Assembly (NCBI GenBank): GCA_964291335.2
Contig: OZ219748.1
Location: forward strand, 372,001 to 436,000
DNA: 64,000 nt
Direction: 5' to 3'
From: G964291335 sp964291335
GTDB lineage: Bacteria; Chloroflexota; Dehalococcoidia; Lucifugimonadales; UBA3495
Positions 42,936 to 50,862 of the stretch are shown piece after piece. Below the pieces are notes generated by a model, which saw only the letters and a program-made list of their open reading frames with translations, searched no databases and had not been told where the DNA came from. A program made the translations under genes and the position numbers. How positions within the stretch are numbered: position 1 is the stretch's first letter; each line of letters opens with the position of its first letter.

Positions 42936-45263
42936 CTAACGGTTCCTGTTTTCCTTGCCCCACAGAGCTTCCAGGACCGCTCCGGGGTTCATGGGCAGGC
43001 GGTTCATCCTGACACCAATAGCGTTATAGATGGCGTTGGAAATGGCGGCCATGGGCGGCACGATGCATACTTCACCGACGCCCCGCACCCCATAGGGGTG
43101 GCTGGGGTTAGCCACTTCCACCACCACTGTGTCGATCATCGGCAGGTCCAGGCTGGTGGGCATCCGGTAATCCAGGTAGCTGGAGTTAACCATGTGGCCC
43201 TGGTCGTTGACGAAGTACTCTTCGTTAAGGGCCCAACCGATACCTTGAACCACGCCGCCCTGAATCTGCCCTTCCACGTAACTGGGATGGATAGCTTTGC
43301 CGGCGTCCTGTGCGGCGGTATAGCGGAGTATCGTTACTTTACCGGTCTCCGGGTCCACTTCCAGGTCCACGATATGGGTTGCCAAGGCTGGCCCCGCTCC
43401 GCCAGGATTAACGCCGGCCCGGCCTATTATGGGGCCGCCGGTAGGGGTCTGGCGGGCAGCCATTTGCTGGAAAGTCAGCCGCAGCTCCGGGTCAGACTTA
43501 TGCTGCAGCGCGCCGTCCTCATATTCCACATCGTCAGCGTCAACGTCCCAGAGCCGGGTGGCCCGCTGAATCATCTGCTGCTTAATATCCTGGGCGGCGG
43601 TGTAAGCGGCGAAACCGGTCTTGAAAGTAACGCCGCTGCCTCCGGTATTGGAGGTAAACCCGATTGAGTCGGTATCGCCGATATGAGTATTTATGTCTTC
43701 CACCGGGATCCCCAGCGCTTCGGCCATCTGCTGGGCCACCGAGGCGCGGGTGCCTCCGATGTCCGGAGAACCCTCGGTAAGGCTGATTTTACCGTCCGGG
43801 TGAACCAGGGCGATTGCGCTGGAAGGCCCGGTGTTGTTGCCCCAGAAGCCACTGGCTACGCCGCGACCCCGGTACGGCCCTTCGAGGGGCGTTGAATAGT
43901 GGGGGTGCGCCTTGGCCGCCTCCAGTGTTTCGATGAAACCTACTTTGGGCATCAACGGCCCGGTGGCCCGGCGGACGCCTTCTTTAGAGCTGTTCAGCAT
44001 CCGGAAATCCAGGGGGTCTATGCCAATTTTCTCGCAAAGCTCATCAATCGCCGTTTCCATGGCAAAGGCGGCAGCCGGCGAACCCGGGGCCCGGTAGGCC
44101 GACGTCTTGGGGCGGTTGACCACTACATCGTACCCCTCAATGTATGCATTGGGTATGTCGTAGGCCGACATCATGCACTGGGCGCCGCCGGGCACCGGCG
44201 AGCCGGGGAAAGCTCCCGCTTCGAAAATCAGGGTAGCGGACGCTGCGGTAATTCGCCCCTCTTTGGTGGCTCCCAGCTTAACTGTAATATGTGTGCCTGA
44301 AGTGGGGCCGGTAGCCTCAAAGACCTCAGTGCGGTTCATGGCCATCTTCACCGGCGCGCCGGCCTTGCGCGCCAGCAGCGCGGCCAGCGGCTCCATATAC
44401 ATGGTCAACTTGGCTCCGAAGCCGCCGCCAATTTCCATGGGAATGGCTTTCACTTTGGAAACCGGAATACCCACCAGGCGGGCGGTATAATCCCGAACCG
44501 TGAACTGCCCCTGGCTGGAAGACCAGATAGTCAGGTTGCCATCCTCATGCCATTGCGCCGTGCCGCAGTGGGGTTCAATGTAACCTTGATGCACCGCCAC
44601 CGTGGAAACTTCCTTCTCAACAATGACGTCGGCAGCGGCGAAGCCGGCCTCCAGGTCTCCCAGCCGGAACTCAAAATGGTTGGCGATGTTGGTGCCTTTG
44701 GCGGGGTCGTCCTCATCCAGCACACCGCCAGCCCGGATAGAAGCAGTGGCCATTCCAGCCAGCCGCTCGTGAAGCAGGGGCGCAGCCTCTTTCATCGCCT
44801 CCCGGGCGTCCAGAACCGGCGCAAGAACCTCGTAATCTACCTCAATCAGCTTGAGCGCTTCCTCCGCTGCATGGGCGCTGGCGGCGGCAACCGCAGCGAT
44901 AGCGTGGCCCTTATACAGAGCTTTGCCGTCGGCGATAACGTTATTGCTCAGAAACTTGTAGTTGACCATAGCGCCTTCGGCCAATTCCGAGGCCCGACCC
45001 GACGGCTTTTGAATATCTGCGGAGGTAATGACCGCCCGTACGCCGGGGCAGGCTTCAGCTTTGCTGGTATCAATGGACTTGATAACTGCGTGGGCATGGG
45101 GGCTGCGCAGAACTTTGCCGAAAAGCATACCCGGCAGGTTGATGTCGGCGCTGTAATTGGCTTTGCCGGTTACTTTGTCGGCGCCATCGGGCCGCAGCGG
45201 ACGAGTGCCGACAACGTTATATTCCTGATTGGACAGAACGATGTTTGGCTGGTAAGCGAGCAT
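42936..45263 (-). CDS. Xanthine dehydrogenase/aldehyde oxidase family molybdopterin subunit
   Basis: 775 residues; the apparent upstream GTG is actually the ribosome binding site (GGTGGAGG) of the ATG at 45263. It has both large-subunit domains: N-terminal a/b hammerhead (ADINLPGMLFGKVLRSPHAH) and the Mo-binding part with GGGFGAKLTMYMEPLAALLA, YRAPGSPAAAFAMETAIDEL and NTGGSGVTFKTG. The terminal GVGEVCIVPPMAAISNAIYN has the catalytic Glu. Such subunits hydroxylate purines, aldehydes or CO. No FAD or 2Fe-2S subunit gene is adjacent; only a MoaD-like gene follows. The electron acceptor and substrate are therefore unknown. Confidence 0.88.
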   Translation of the reverse strand: MLAYQPNIVLSNQEYNVVGTRPLRPDGADKVTGKANYSADINLPGMLFGKVLRSPHAHAVIKSIDTSKAEACPGVRAVITSADIQKPSGRASELAEGAMVNYKFLSNNVIADGKALYKGHAIAAVAAASAHAAEEALKLIEVDYEVLAPVLDAREAMKEAAPLLHERLAGMATASIRAGGVLDEDDPAKGTNIANHFEFRLGDLEAGFAAADVIVEKEVSTVAVHQGYIEPHCGTAQWHEDGNLTIWSSSQGQFTVRDYTARLVGIPVSKVKAIPMEIGGGFGAKLTMYMEPLAALLARKAGAPVKMAMNRTEVFEATGPTSGTHITVKLGATKEGRITAASATLIFEAGAFPGSPVPGGAQCMMSAYDIPNAYIEGYDVVVNRPKTSAYRAPGSPAAAFAMETAIDELCEKIGIDPLDFRMLNSSKEGVRRATGPLMPKVGFIETLEAAKAHPHYSTPLEGPYRGRGVASGFWGNNTGPSSAIALVHPDGKISLTEGSPDIGGTRASVAQQMAEALGIPVEDINTHIGDTDSIGFTSNTGGSGVTFKTGFAAYTAAQDIKQQMIQRATRLWDVDADDVEYEDGALQHKSDPELRLTFQQMAARQTPTGGPIIGRAGVNPGGAGPALATHIVDLEVDPETGKVTILRYTAAQDAGKAIHPSYVEGQIQGGVVQGIGWALNEEYFVNDQGHMVNSSYLDYRMPTSLDLPMIDTVVVEVANPSHPYGVRGVGEVCIVPPMAAISNAIYNAIGVRMNRLPMNPGAVLEALWGKENRNR

Positions 45264-45539
45264 ATAGTCCTCCACCTAAGAGAGTAGGAAGTTGCCTGGT
45301 AGTATCCGCAATCCCGGGGCAAATATCAAGGCTGTCCTTATGCCCAAGATTCTAACATAGATTTAACCCGCCGGTTCCAGTAGCGACGCGGCCGGCCTTG
45401 CGGGCTTCAGCCTGCGTTCCGCCGCTCCGGGTTTCCGGCATTGCCGCACGGGGGCGAGTTCAGGGGAAGGCCGCATCTACCGGGAACCATCGGGCCGGTC
45501 CACCGGGACGGCGCCGGCAGAGCTGTCGGCGGGCCGGGC

Positions 45540-46262
45540 TCAGGCTGCTGCGCCCTGAGCGGCATGGATGAGGTCCTCTGCGGCGTGAACTACCATCTCG
45601 GCGGCGGTTTCAGGACGAATGCGGCCGGCATTGAGAATCAGGTGAAATATATCCGGAGAGTTAGGGTGTACGTTGAAGAACTTGCGATAGTAGGCAACCC
45701 GGGCCTCTTCCAGTTCCGCAATGAACTTGCTGGCCTCTTCCCGGCTGTAATGCTCGCGGGCCATAATGTTCTCCAACCTGGACTCCAGGGGGGCCAGCAT
45801 CCCCACGTGCAAGGCTCCCGGAAAATCGGCCAGAATCATGTTTCCGCCCCGGCCGATAATAACCACATCCCCTTGACCGGCTAATTCCCGAATCACTGCG
45901 CTGGTAGCTTCAATAAAGGCCTTGTCGTTTACTGTCTGGGTCGCAGTGGGAGATTCGCCCAGTAATTCGGTGTAAGTCTCTGCCGGCAGCATTTCGGTTC
46001 CATGGCCGAAATAGGGTTCGCCGCCAACGCCGGAAATAGCTGAACGCTCCAGCATTGTTTGCAGAAAACGGCCCAGGCGTTCGCGGAAAGGCACTACCCG
46101 CTGCTCCTTTTCAATCAGGCTGCCAATAGGGGTGCCTACCCGCCGCGCCGCCTCTGCCAGAACCATACGGTCCACGTAATTGATCCCCAACCGTTCTGCC
46201 ACCATCTGGCCGACCTCAAAGTTGCCGCTTCCGATGGGGCCATTTATTGTAATTACCGGCAT
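45540..46262 (-). CDS. Cytidylate kinase-like family protein
   Basis: 240 residues from the ATG at 46262. The N-terminus VITINGPIGSGNFEVGQMVA resembles the P-loop of the cytidylate-kinase-2 family. There the usual GKS/T Lys is often Gly, and here it is Asn. A second nucleotide segment is DVVIIGRGGNMILAD, and a lid region LENIMAREHYSREEASKFI follows. It probably is a nucleotide or small-molecule kinase, but the absent P-loop Lys makes catalysis uncertain. It stands alone between the Mo-enzyme gene (gap 45264-45539, a weak TTGATA/GATACT promoter near 45310-45340) and a GNAT gene. Confidence 0.75.
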   Translation of the reverse strand: MPVITINGPIGSGNFEVGQMVAERLGINYVDRMVLAEAARRVGTPIGSLIEKEQRVVPFRERLGRFLQTMLERSAISGVGGEPYFGHGTEMLPAETYTELLGESPTATQTVNDKAFIEATSAVIRELAGQGDVVIIGRGGNMILADFPGALHVGMLAPLESRLENIMAREHYSREEASKFIAELEEARVAYYRKFFNVHPNSPDIFHLILNAGRIRPETAAEMVVHAAEDLIHAAQGAAA

Positions 46263-46334
46263 CTCCACACCTCAGCTGTGCAGGCTGCGAGAAGTGCTGC
46301 CAACCAGAGCCTTCGGGCCGCCGCCGCTCCGGCG

Positions 46335-46904
46335 CTAGGCGCTGGTTAACCGCGCTCGCCGTCGCGCATACTCATCGAACAGCAAACCCATGGCGAAAGA
46401 ATCGTACCAGGCGTCGCCTTTGCGGTGGGTCTTGCGGAAATGCCCTTCCAGCACAAAACCCACGTGGCGGCACAACTGAAGGGCATGGCTGTTATATTCG
46501 GGCACATCCACCCAGACTCGATGCAGTTCACAAGTTTCGAAAGCTTCGTCCAACAGCGCCAGGAGCGCCGCAGTGCCGTAATGATGATGCCAAAGGTCTT
46601 TGCGCCCAATCAACAGGAACAGTTGCGCCTCCAGCAGCGGCCACTCGAAAAGCAACTGCCCTTCGCCAATATGCTCGCCTTCAGCCGTATAAATCGAGTA
46701 GATTCCCCGGTTTTCGTCCAGGGTATCTCCCCAGTTTTGCGCTGGCATTTCCAGCAGTTCCCGGGGAGAATAGCCAATGTGCCGGGGCTGCCCATCATCC
46801 CCGGCGCCGTACCAGAAGGCATTTACTTCTTCATCATCGAGCCATTCCGCCAGCCTTTCAACATCTTCGCGAGTTAATGGGGTCAGGGTTACCGGTGGAA
46901 ACAT
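46335..46904 (-). CDS. GNAT-family acetyltransferase (RimJ/RimL-like)
   Basis: 189 residues. RimJ/L layout: LTPLTREDVERLAEWLDDEEV at the N-terminus, IGRKDLWHHHYGTAALLALLDEAF with a modified acetyl-CoA loop (W-x-x-x-x-G-T), then HRVWVDVPEYNSHALQLCRHVGFVLEGHFRK, the diagnostic N-x-x-A/S-x-x-x-x-x-x-x-G-F-x-x-E-G motif. It acetylates an amino group of a protein or small molecule; the acceptor is unknown. An own promoter is visible at 46989-47017. Confidence 0.85.
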   Translation of the reverse strand: MFPPVTLTPLTREDVERLAEWLDDEEVNAFWYGAGDDGQPRHIGYSPRELLEMPAQNWGDTLDENRGIYSIYTAEGEHIGEGQLLFEWPLLEAQLFLLIGRKDLWHHHYGTAALLALLDEAFETCELHRVWVDVPEYNSHALQLCRHVGFVLEGHFRKTHRKGDAWYDSFAMGLLFDEYARRRARLTSA

Positions 46905-47223
46905 CTGTTACCCCCGCAAGAGGCGGAGCGCTGCTGCCGGGTCGCAACGCCGCCCTCTAGAGTTACCGGCTGTTATTTGCTTCATTTCAGTATGGACTAA
47001 TTGATAAATAAAATCAATCGGCGCAATAAATCGGTGTTCCCAGCCGCAGAGGCAAAAGAACCCGCTTACCGGAGCCTGAACCAGGCTGTTGCCGGTTGCC
47101 GGCCTTCAATGCAACCCTGACCCCTGTCGGGCGCAGCGGACAGCCCAACCGTCGCCGGCTTGTCGGCGCTGCCGCCGCCCGGCAGAATGGCGTTTCGCTT
47201 CAGGAGCGCGCTTTAGACTGCGG
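46905..47223. promoter_or_regulatory. Intergenic region with the GNAT promoter
   Basis: On the minus strand, TTGATT (47017-47012), 17-nt spacer, CATACT (46994-46989). The AT-rich TTGAT-TTTATTT-ATCAA inverted repeat overlaps the -35 and could be an operator. The rest of this 319-bp gap (between the GNAT gene and the end of the quinone oxidoreductase gene) shows nothing codable. Confidence 0.45.
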
Positions 47224-48192
47224 CTAGGGAATGAGCAGCAGTTTGCCGGTCGTAGCCCGGCCGGCCAACTGCCGGTGCGCCTCCGCCGCCTCCGACAAGG
47301 GGAAAATATGCTCAACCCGCAGCTTCAATTCGCCTGACTGGACCCAATTCAGCACATCGCCGGCCCGCTGCCGCAACTCTTCCGTGGTTGCGGTATAGTC
47401 TCCCAGGCCGGGCCGGGTCAAATACAGCGAGCCATTGCCCAGAATGCGCGGGTCAACGGGTGGAACCACCCCGCTGGCCTGTCCGTACAATACCATACAG
47501 CCGCGCCGGGCCAGACAACTGACGCTTTGGTCAAAGGTTGTCAGCCCGACTGCGTCGTAAACCACCGGCAAACCGGCGCCGCCGGTGGCTTCCTTGATTG
47601 CCTCAGCGAAATCTTCCTGCGTGTAAAGAATGACATGGTCGGCCCCGGCGTCCCGGGCCAATTGCGCCTTCTCTTCAGTGGATACGGTGGAAAAGACGTA
47701 GCCGCCCAATCGCTTAACCATTTGGATGAGCAGCAGGCCAACGCCGCCGGCCCCGGCATGAACCAGCACCCGGTCTCCCGGCTGCACCGGGTAGGTGGCG
47801 TGGCAGAGGTAATGGGCGGTCATGCCCTGGAGCATGGCCGCCGCTCCATCCCGGGCGCTGAGGCCGTTGGGCATTTTCACCAGACGGGAAGCGTTCACTA
47901 CGGCCTGTTCAGCATAGGAACCCTGGCTGCTGCTGTAAGCCACCACGTCGCCTTCCTGCAAGTCGGTTACCCCGGCGCCCACCGCGCGCACCACCCCGGC
48001 GCCCTCCACGCCAATGGTTCGCGGCAGGGGCGGGCCCGGGTTAATTCCGGCGCGGCTGTATATGTCGGTAAAATTAACCCCGGCAGCCTGAATTTCCACC
48101 AGGGCTTCTCCTTCACCGGGAATCAAGTCGTTCACTTCCCGGTACTGCATTACCTCCGGGCCGCCGAACCGGTCAATCTGAATCGCTTTCAT
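47224..48192 (-). CDS. NADPH:quinone oxidoreductase, zeta-crystallin-like MDR
   Basis: 322 residues. Zinc-free medium-chain reductase: MKAIQIDRFGGPEVMQYREV start, GVNFTDIYSRAG, GVEGAGVVRAVGAGV, the coenzyme loop VLVHAGAGGVGLLLIQMVKRLG and the LRVEHIFPLSEAAEAHRQLAGR C-terminus. Members reduce quinones or enones with NADPH. No structural or catalytic zinc Cys cluster is present, as expected. GGAG lies before the ATG. It is transcribed away from the GreA-fusion gene. Confidence 0.9.
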   Translation of the reverse strand: MKAIQIDRFGGPEVMQYREVNDLIPGEGEALVEIQAAGVNFTDIYSRAGINPGPPLPRTIGVEGAGVVRAVGAGVTDLQEGDVVAYSSSQGSYAEQAVVNASRLVKMPNGLSARDGAAAMLQGMTAHYLCHATYPVQPGDRVLVHAGAGGVGLLLIQMVKRLGGYVFSTVSTEEKAQLARDAGADHVILYTQEDFAEAIKEATGGAGLPVVYDAVGLTTFDQSVSCLARRGCMVLYGQASGVVPPVDPRILGNGSLYLTRPGLGDYTATTEELRQRAGDVLNWVQSGELKLRVEHIFPLSEAAEAHRQLAGRATTGKLLLIP

Positions 48193-48527
48193 AATCCGCT
48201 CCTTACTCTCTTCTTCAGGCTGTTCGCCATTGCCGACAGTATAACACCCGCTCCCGGCGCAGCTATCGTTTTCGCGAATCGGAGGGCCATAACGCCGGAA
48301 AACACTGGCTGCTGCTCCGCTAAAGGCAGCAGCTGCGATACCCGTGCGCCAACTCTGCTTGCTGTTCTTTTCTCTTAATTGCCTCTGTTGGCTATACCTG
48401 CTATGATTGGGCGACGGTCAACAGTATAATTAACGGCGACTTCCCTGGCATCAGGCACAGGTTTTTATTCTATCGGCAGACTGAAACGGAGTCGGGCACC
48501 TTCCCCAGTATATTAGGAGGTACAAAA
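48193..48527. promoter_or_regulatory. Divergent intergenic region between quinone oxidoreductase and GreA-fusion genes
   Basis: 335 bp. A TATAAT hexamer at 48425-48430 could be the -10 of the plus-strand gene, though no good -35 is 16-18 nt upstream. A perfect AGGAGG at 48515-48520 sets the start of the next gene. No RNA gene or other ORF is convincing. Confidence 0.35.
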
Positions 48528-49406
48528 TTGGTTGCTCCAGATAGCCTGCAAGAGGAAATCATTTCGGCAGAGCCGCCTGCCGAAAAAGCGCCCCAGGATC
48601 TGCACGAAGCCCTGGGTCTTTTCGTTGCTGAAAAGAAGTCCGCCAGGAGCTCGGCAAAGAGGTCAATGGACGGACACCAGAAAATCTACCGTTTCATTGA
48701 ATGGTACGGGCTGGACCGGAAGGTTGGCGACTTGTCTCCCAGCCAGATTGAGAACTACGCCAAGGAGTTTGCCCAAAGGGGGACAGAAGCCCCCAAAAAC
48801 CTGGCCCCGGTGAAGGAGTTTCTGGCGTTCCTGTATAAGATGGAATGGACTGAAGTGAACCTGTCCACCCATTTGCGCCCGGCGCGTACCCGCCGGGCGG
48901 TTTCGGCGCGCCAGGCGGCCGTGGCCGCCGGCCAGGGCGGGCCCAGGCTCAGCGAAGAAGGTTACCGTCGCTTGCAGGATGAGCTGGAAAAGTACCGGGA
49001 AGAACGCAAGCGGGTGGACGAGGAAGTCAAAGAAGCGATGCAGGCCAAGGACTTTCGGGAAAACGCTCCCCTGGATGCGGCTAAAGAGCGACAGGGCTTT
49101 GTAACCGCAAAAATCCGGGAGCTGGAATCGGAGGTCGCCAACGCCCAGATTCTCTCCGACGAGGCTATTGCCAATGCCGGCAAGCGGGCTGTGGTAGGCA
49201 GCAAAATTACGGTGCTTGAAACGACTTCCGGAAAGCAAAGCACCTACGTGCTGGTGGACAAGCGGGAAGCCGATGCCGCCAATGGCAAGATTTCCACCGT
49301 TTCCCCGGTGGGTCAAGCCCTCCTGGACCGCACCGTAGGCGAACAGATGGAAATTCAGGTGCCCCGCGGCAGTATGACCCTCCTGATTCAGGAGATTGGC
49401 GCCTGA
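48528..49406 (+). CDS. GreA-type transcript cleavage factor with N-terminal integrase-like SAM domain
   Basis: 292 residues; GreA is normally about 158. Residues about 24-112 form a helical core-binding domain like that of tyrosine recombinases (SMDGHQKIYRFIEWYG, LSPSQIENYAKEFAQRG, FLAFLYKMEW). A basic linker (RPARTRRAVSARQAAV) follows. From about 140 it is GreA: LSEEGYRRLQDELEKYREER coiled coil, tip KDFRENAPLDAAKERQGF retaining the Asp and Glu that act in RNA polymerase's secondary channel, then the FKBP-like domain (VVGSKITVLET, ISTVSPVGQALLDRTVGEQM). There is no recombinase catalytic domain. The TTG start follows a perfect AGGAGG. It probably rescues backtracked RNA polymerase; the SAM domain may add DNA contact. 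Confidence 0.88.
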   Translation: MVAPDSLQEEIISAEPPAEKAPQDLHEALGLFVAEKKSARSSAKRSMDGHQKIYRFIEWYGLDRKVGDLSPSQIENYAKEFAQRGTEAPKNLAPVKEFLAFLYKMEWTEVNLSTHLRPARTRRAVSARQAAVAAGQGGPRLSEEGYRRLQDELEKYREERKRVDEEVKEAMQAKDFRENAPLDAAKERQGFVTAKIRELESEVANAQILSDEAIANAGKRAVVGSKITVLETTSGKQSTYVLVDKREADAANGKISTVSPVGQALLDRTVGEQMEIQVPRGSMTLLIQEIGA

Positions 49407-49515
49407 CCCCCTGAAAAGCCCGGGTTCCGGCAGGCTGACCAGAATAAACCGTATCAAATAAAGCGGGAGAGGAACTTCCTCTCCCCGCTTTATGCCGGCG
49501 CCCCGGATAAATACC

Positions 49516-49980
49516 TTAACAGATGGCTGCCAGCGCCTCCAGAACCTTTTCCGGCTCGGGCAGAATGCCAGGAGTATAGGTTTCCCGGAAACGGACAATG
49601 CCCGCTTTATCCACGATGATTACCGCGCGGGTTCCGGCGCCGCGTTCCTCGTTCCATAGGCCGTAAGCCTGGGTAACCTTGCCTTTGGGGTGCCAGTCGG
49701 AAAGTTCCGGATAGGGCAGCCCTCCCATCGCCGTGCTCCAGGCACGGTGGGCGGCAACATGGTCGCAGCTAATGCCCAGAACCTGGGCATTCAGCTCCTC
49801 AAACCGGCCATGGTAAGACCGGAAAGAGGTAGCTTGCGTGGTTCAACCGGATGTAAAGTCAAAGACGTGGAAAGAGAGAATGACGCTCTTTTCACCCTTG
49901 AACTGGCTTAAGGTAATATCTCCTTCACTTACCGAGGGTAACTTGAAGTCCGGCGCAACGTCGCCAATCTCTGCGGGCAT
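49516..49980 (-). CDS. Peroxiredoxin-like selenoprotein (in-frame UGA at the peroxidatic position)
   Basis: 154 residues if the UGA at 49845-49843 (codon 46) is read as selenocysteine. The start ATG 49980 follows GAGGTGAT. The frame is intact on both sides of the UGA and reads as one thioredoxin-fold AhpC/TSA protein: IGDVAPDFKLPSVSEGDITL, then SVILSFHVFDFTSGU, TTQATSFRSYHGRFEEL, VLGISCDHVAAHRAWS, and TRAVIIVDKAGIVRFR. The UGA replaces the peroxidatic Cys of the T-x-x-C motif (T43-S-G-U46). A hairpin 13 nt after the UGA could be the SECIS. It probably reduces peroxides in the cytoplasm. A pseudogene by nonsense mutation is the alternative, but the exact position argues against it. Confidence 0.82.
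49797..49829 (-). promoter_or_regulatory. Candidate bacterial SECIS hairpin
   Basis: On the minus-strand RNA, starting 13 nt after the UGA: lower stem CCUC/GAGG, a symmetric 3x3 U-U internal loop, upper stem CCGGUC/GGCCGG (one G-U), 7-nt apical loop UUACCAU. The apical loop begins about 26 nt from the UGA, within the range usual for bacterial SECIS elements. The expected G early in the apical loop is not obvious unless the top pairs open. Confidence 0.55.
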
Positions 49981-50234
49981 ACATCACCTCTGTTGCATAA
50001 TTGCGTTAGGCGCCTCGATTATACCCCATGCGAGCCTGGCGTAGTAGCCGTGCCGGAGTTGCCGGCGGCCCCGGTTCGCGTCAGGCTGCCCCGCTTAACC
50101 CCAGCCAAACCTGGACAAGCGCTGCTTGGCGGCAGCGGCCCGGATGCATTCGCCGGCTGGCTATGCCATAATCCACCGGCGTTGCCGGCCGTCAGCGCGC
50201 CGGCCGTCTCACCTCATTCCCCGGAGGAATATCT

Positions 50235-50768
50235 ATGGAAGTTTATGAATGCATCCGCAGCCGTCGTACTGTGCGGCAATACCGGCCCGACCCGGTGCCG
50301 GAAGAGACCGTGCGGAAAATATTGCGCGCCGGGAGATGGTCGCCCAGTTCCGGCAATTCCCAACCCTGGCACTTCGTGGTGGTCAACAATCCGGTTACCA
50401 TTGCCAGGCTGGCTGAAATTGCCACTCAGGGGCCCTTCATTGGTCAGGCCCCTCTGGTCATTGCCATTGTTATGGAGCCCGATGCCCCGCGCCCTCAACT
50501 GGATGCCGGCCGCTGTCTGCAGCAGATGGAATTGGTGGCCTGGTCTGAAGGCTTGGGTACTTGCTTTGTCGGAGTGCGCATTGCGGAACAGCAAGCAGCC
50601 GTCAAGGAAGTCCTGGGCATTCCTCCAGACCATGAGTTAATAACCCTTATGCCTTACGGCTACCGTACCGGCCAGCCTTCAGGCCGGGCCAGCGTCCCTC
50701 GCAAGCCCTTGTCCGATATGGCGCACCGGGATCGGTTCGGCGTCCCTTACGTTAACCGCCAGGCCTAG
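50235..50768 (+). CDS. Nitroreductase family protein
   Basis: 177 residues. FMN-binding N-terminus MEVYECIRSRRTVRQYRPDP with the conserved Arg pair, RWSPSSGNSQPWHFVVV, the middle DAGRCLQQMELVAWSEGLGTCFVG helix, and the C-terminal LMPYGY. It is the small, single-domain form that reduces nitro compounds, quinones or flavins as a homodimer with NAD(P)H. GGAGG lies 9 nt before the ATG. The gap to the divergent peroxiredoxin gene (49981-50234) shows no further gene. A shared redox role is possible but unproven. Confidence 0.88.
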   Translation: MEVYECIRSRRTVRQYRPDPVPEETVRKILRAGRWSPSSGNSQPWHFVVVNNPVTIARLAEIATQGPFIGQAPLVIAIVMEPDAPRPQLDAGRCLQQMELVAWSEGLGTCFVGVRIAEQQAAVKEVLGIPPDHELITLMPYGYRTGQPSGRASVPRKPLSDMAHRDRFGVPYVNRQA

Positions 50769-50862
50769 GGCCGACGGTCAGGCAAGGCATTCGGCGGCAA
50801 TAACCCGAGGGTAGTTACGGAAGAGCCTCATGCTCTGCGCCAGGTTATGGTAAATTAGGGGC

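Noticed and set aside
49516..49980. Peroxiredoxin pseudogene by nonsense mutation
   Set aside because: The stop is UGA, lies exactly at the peroxidatic Cys position, is the only lesion, and a SECIS-like hairpin follows. It remains the main alternative to a selenoprotein.
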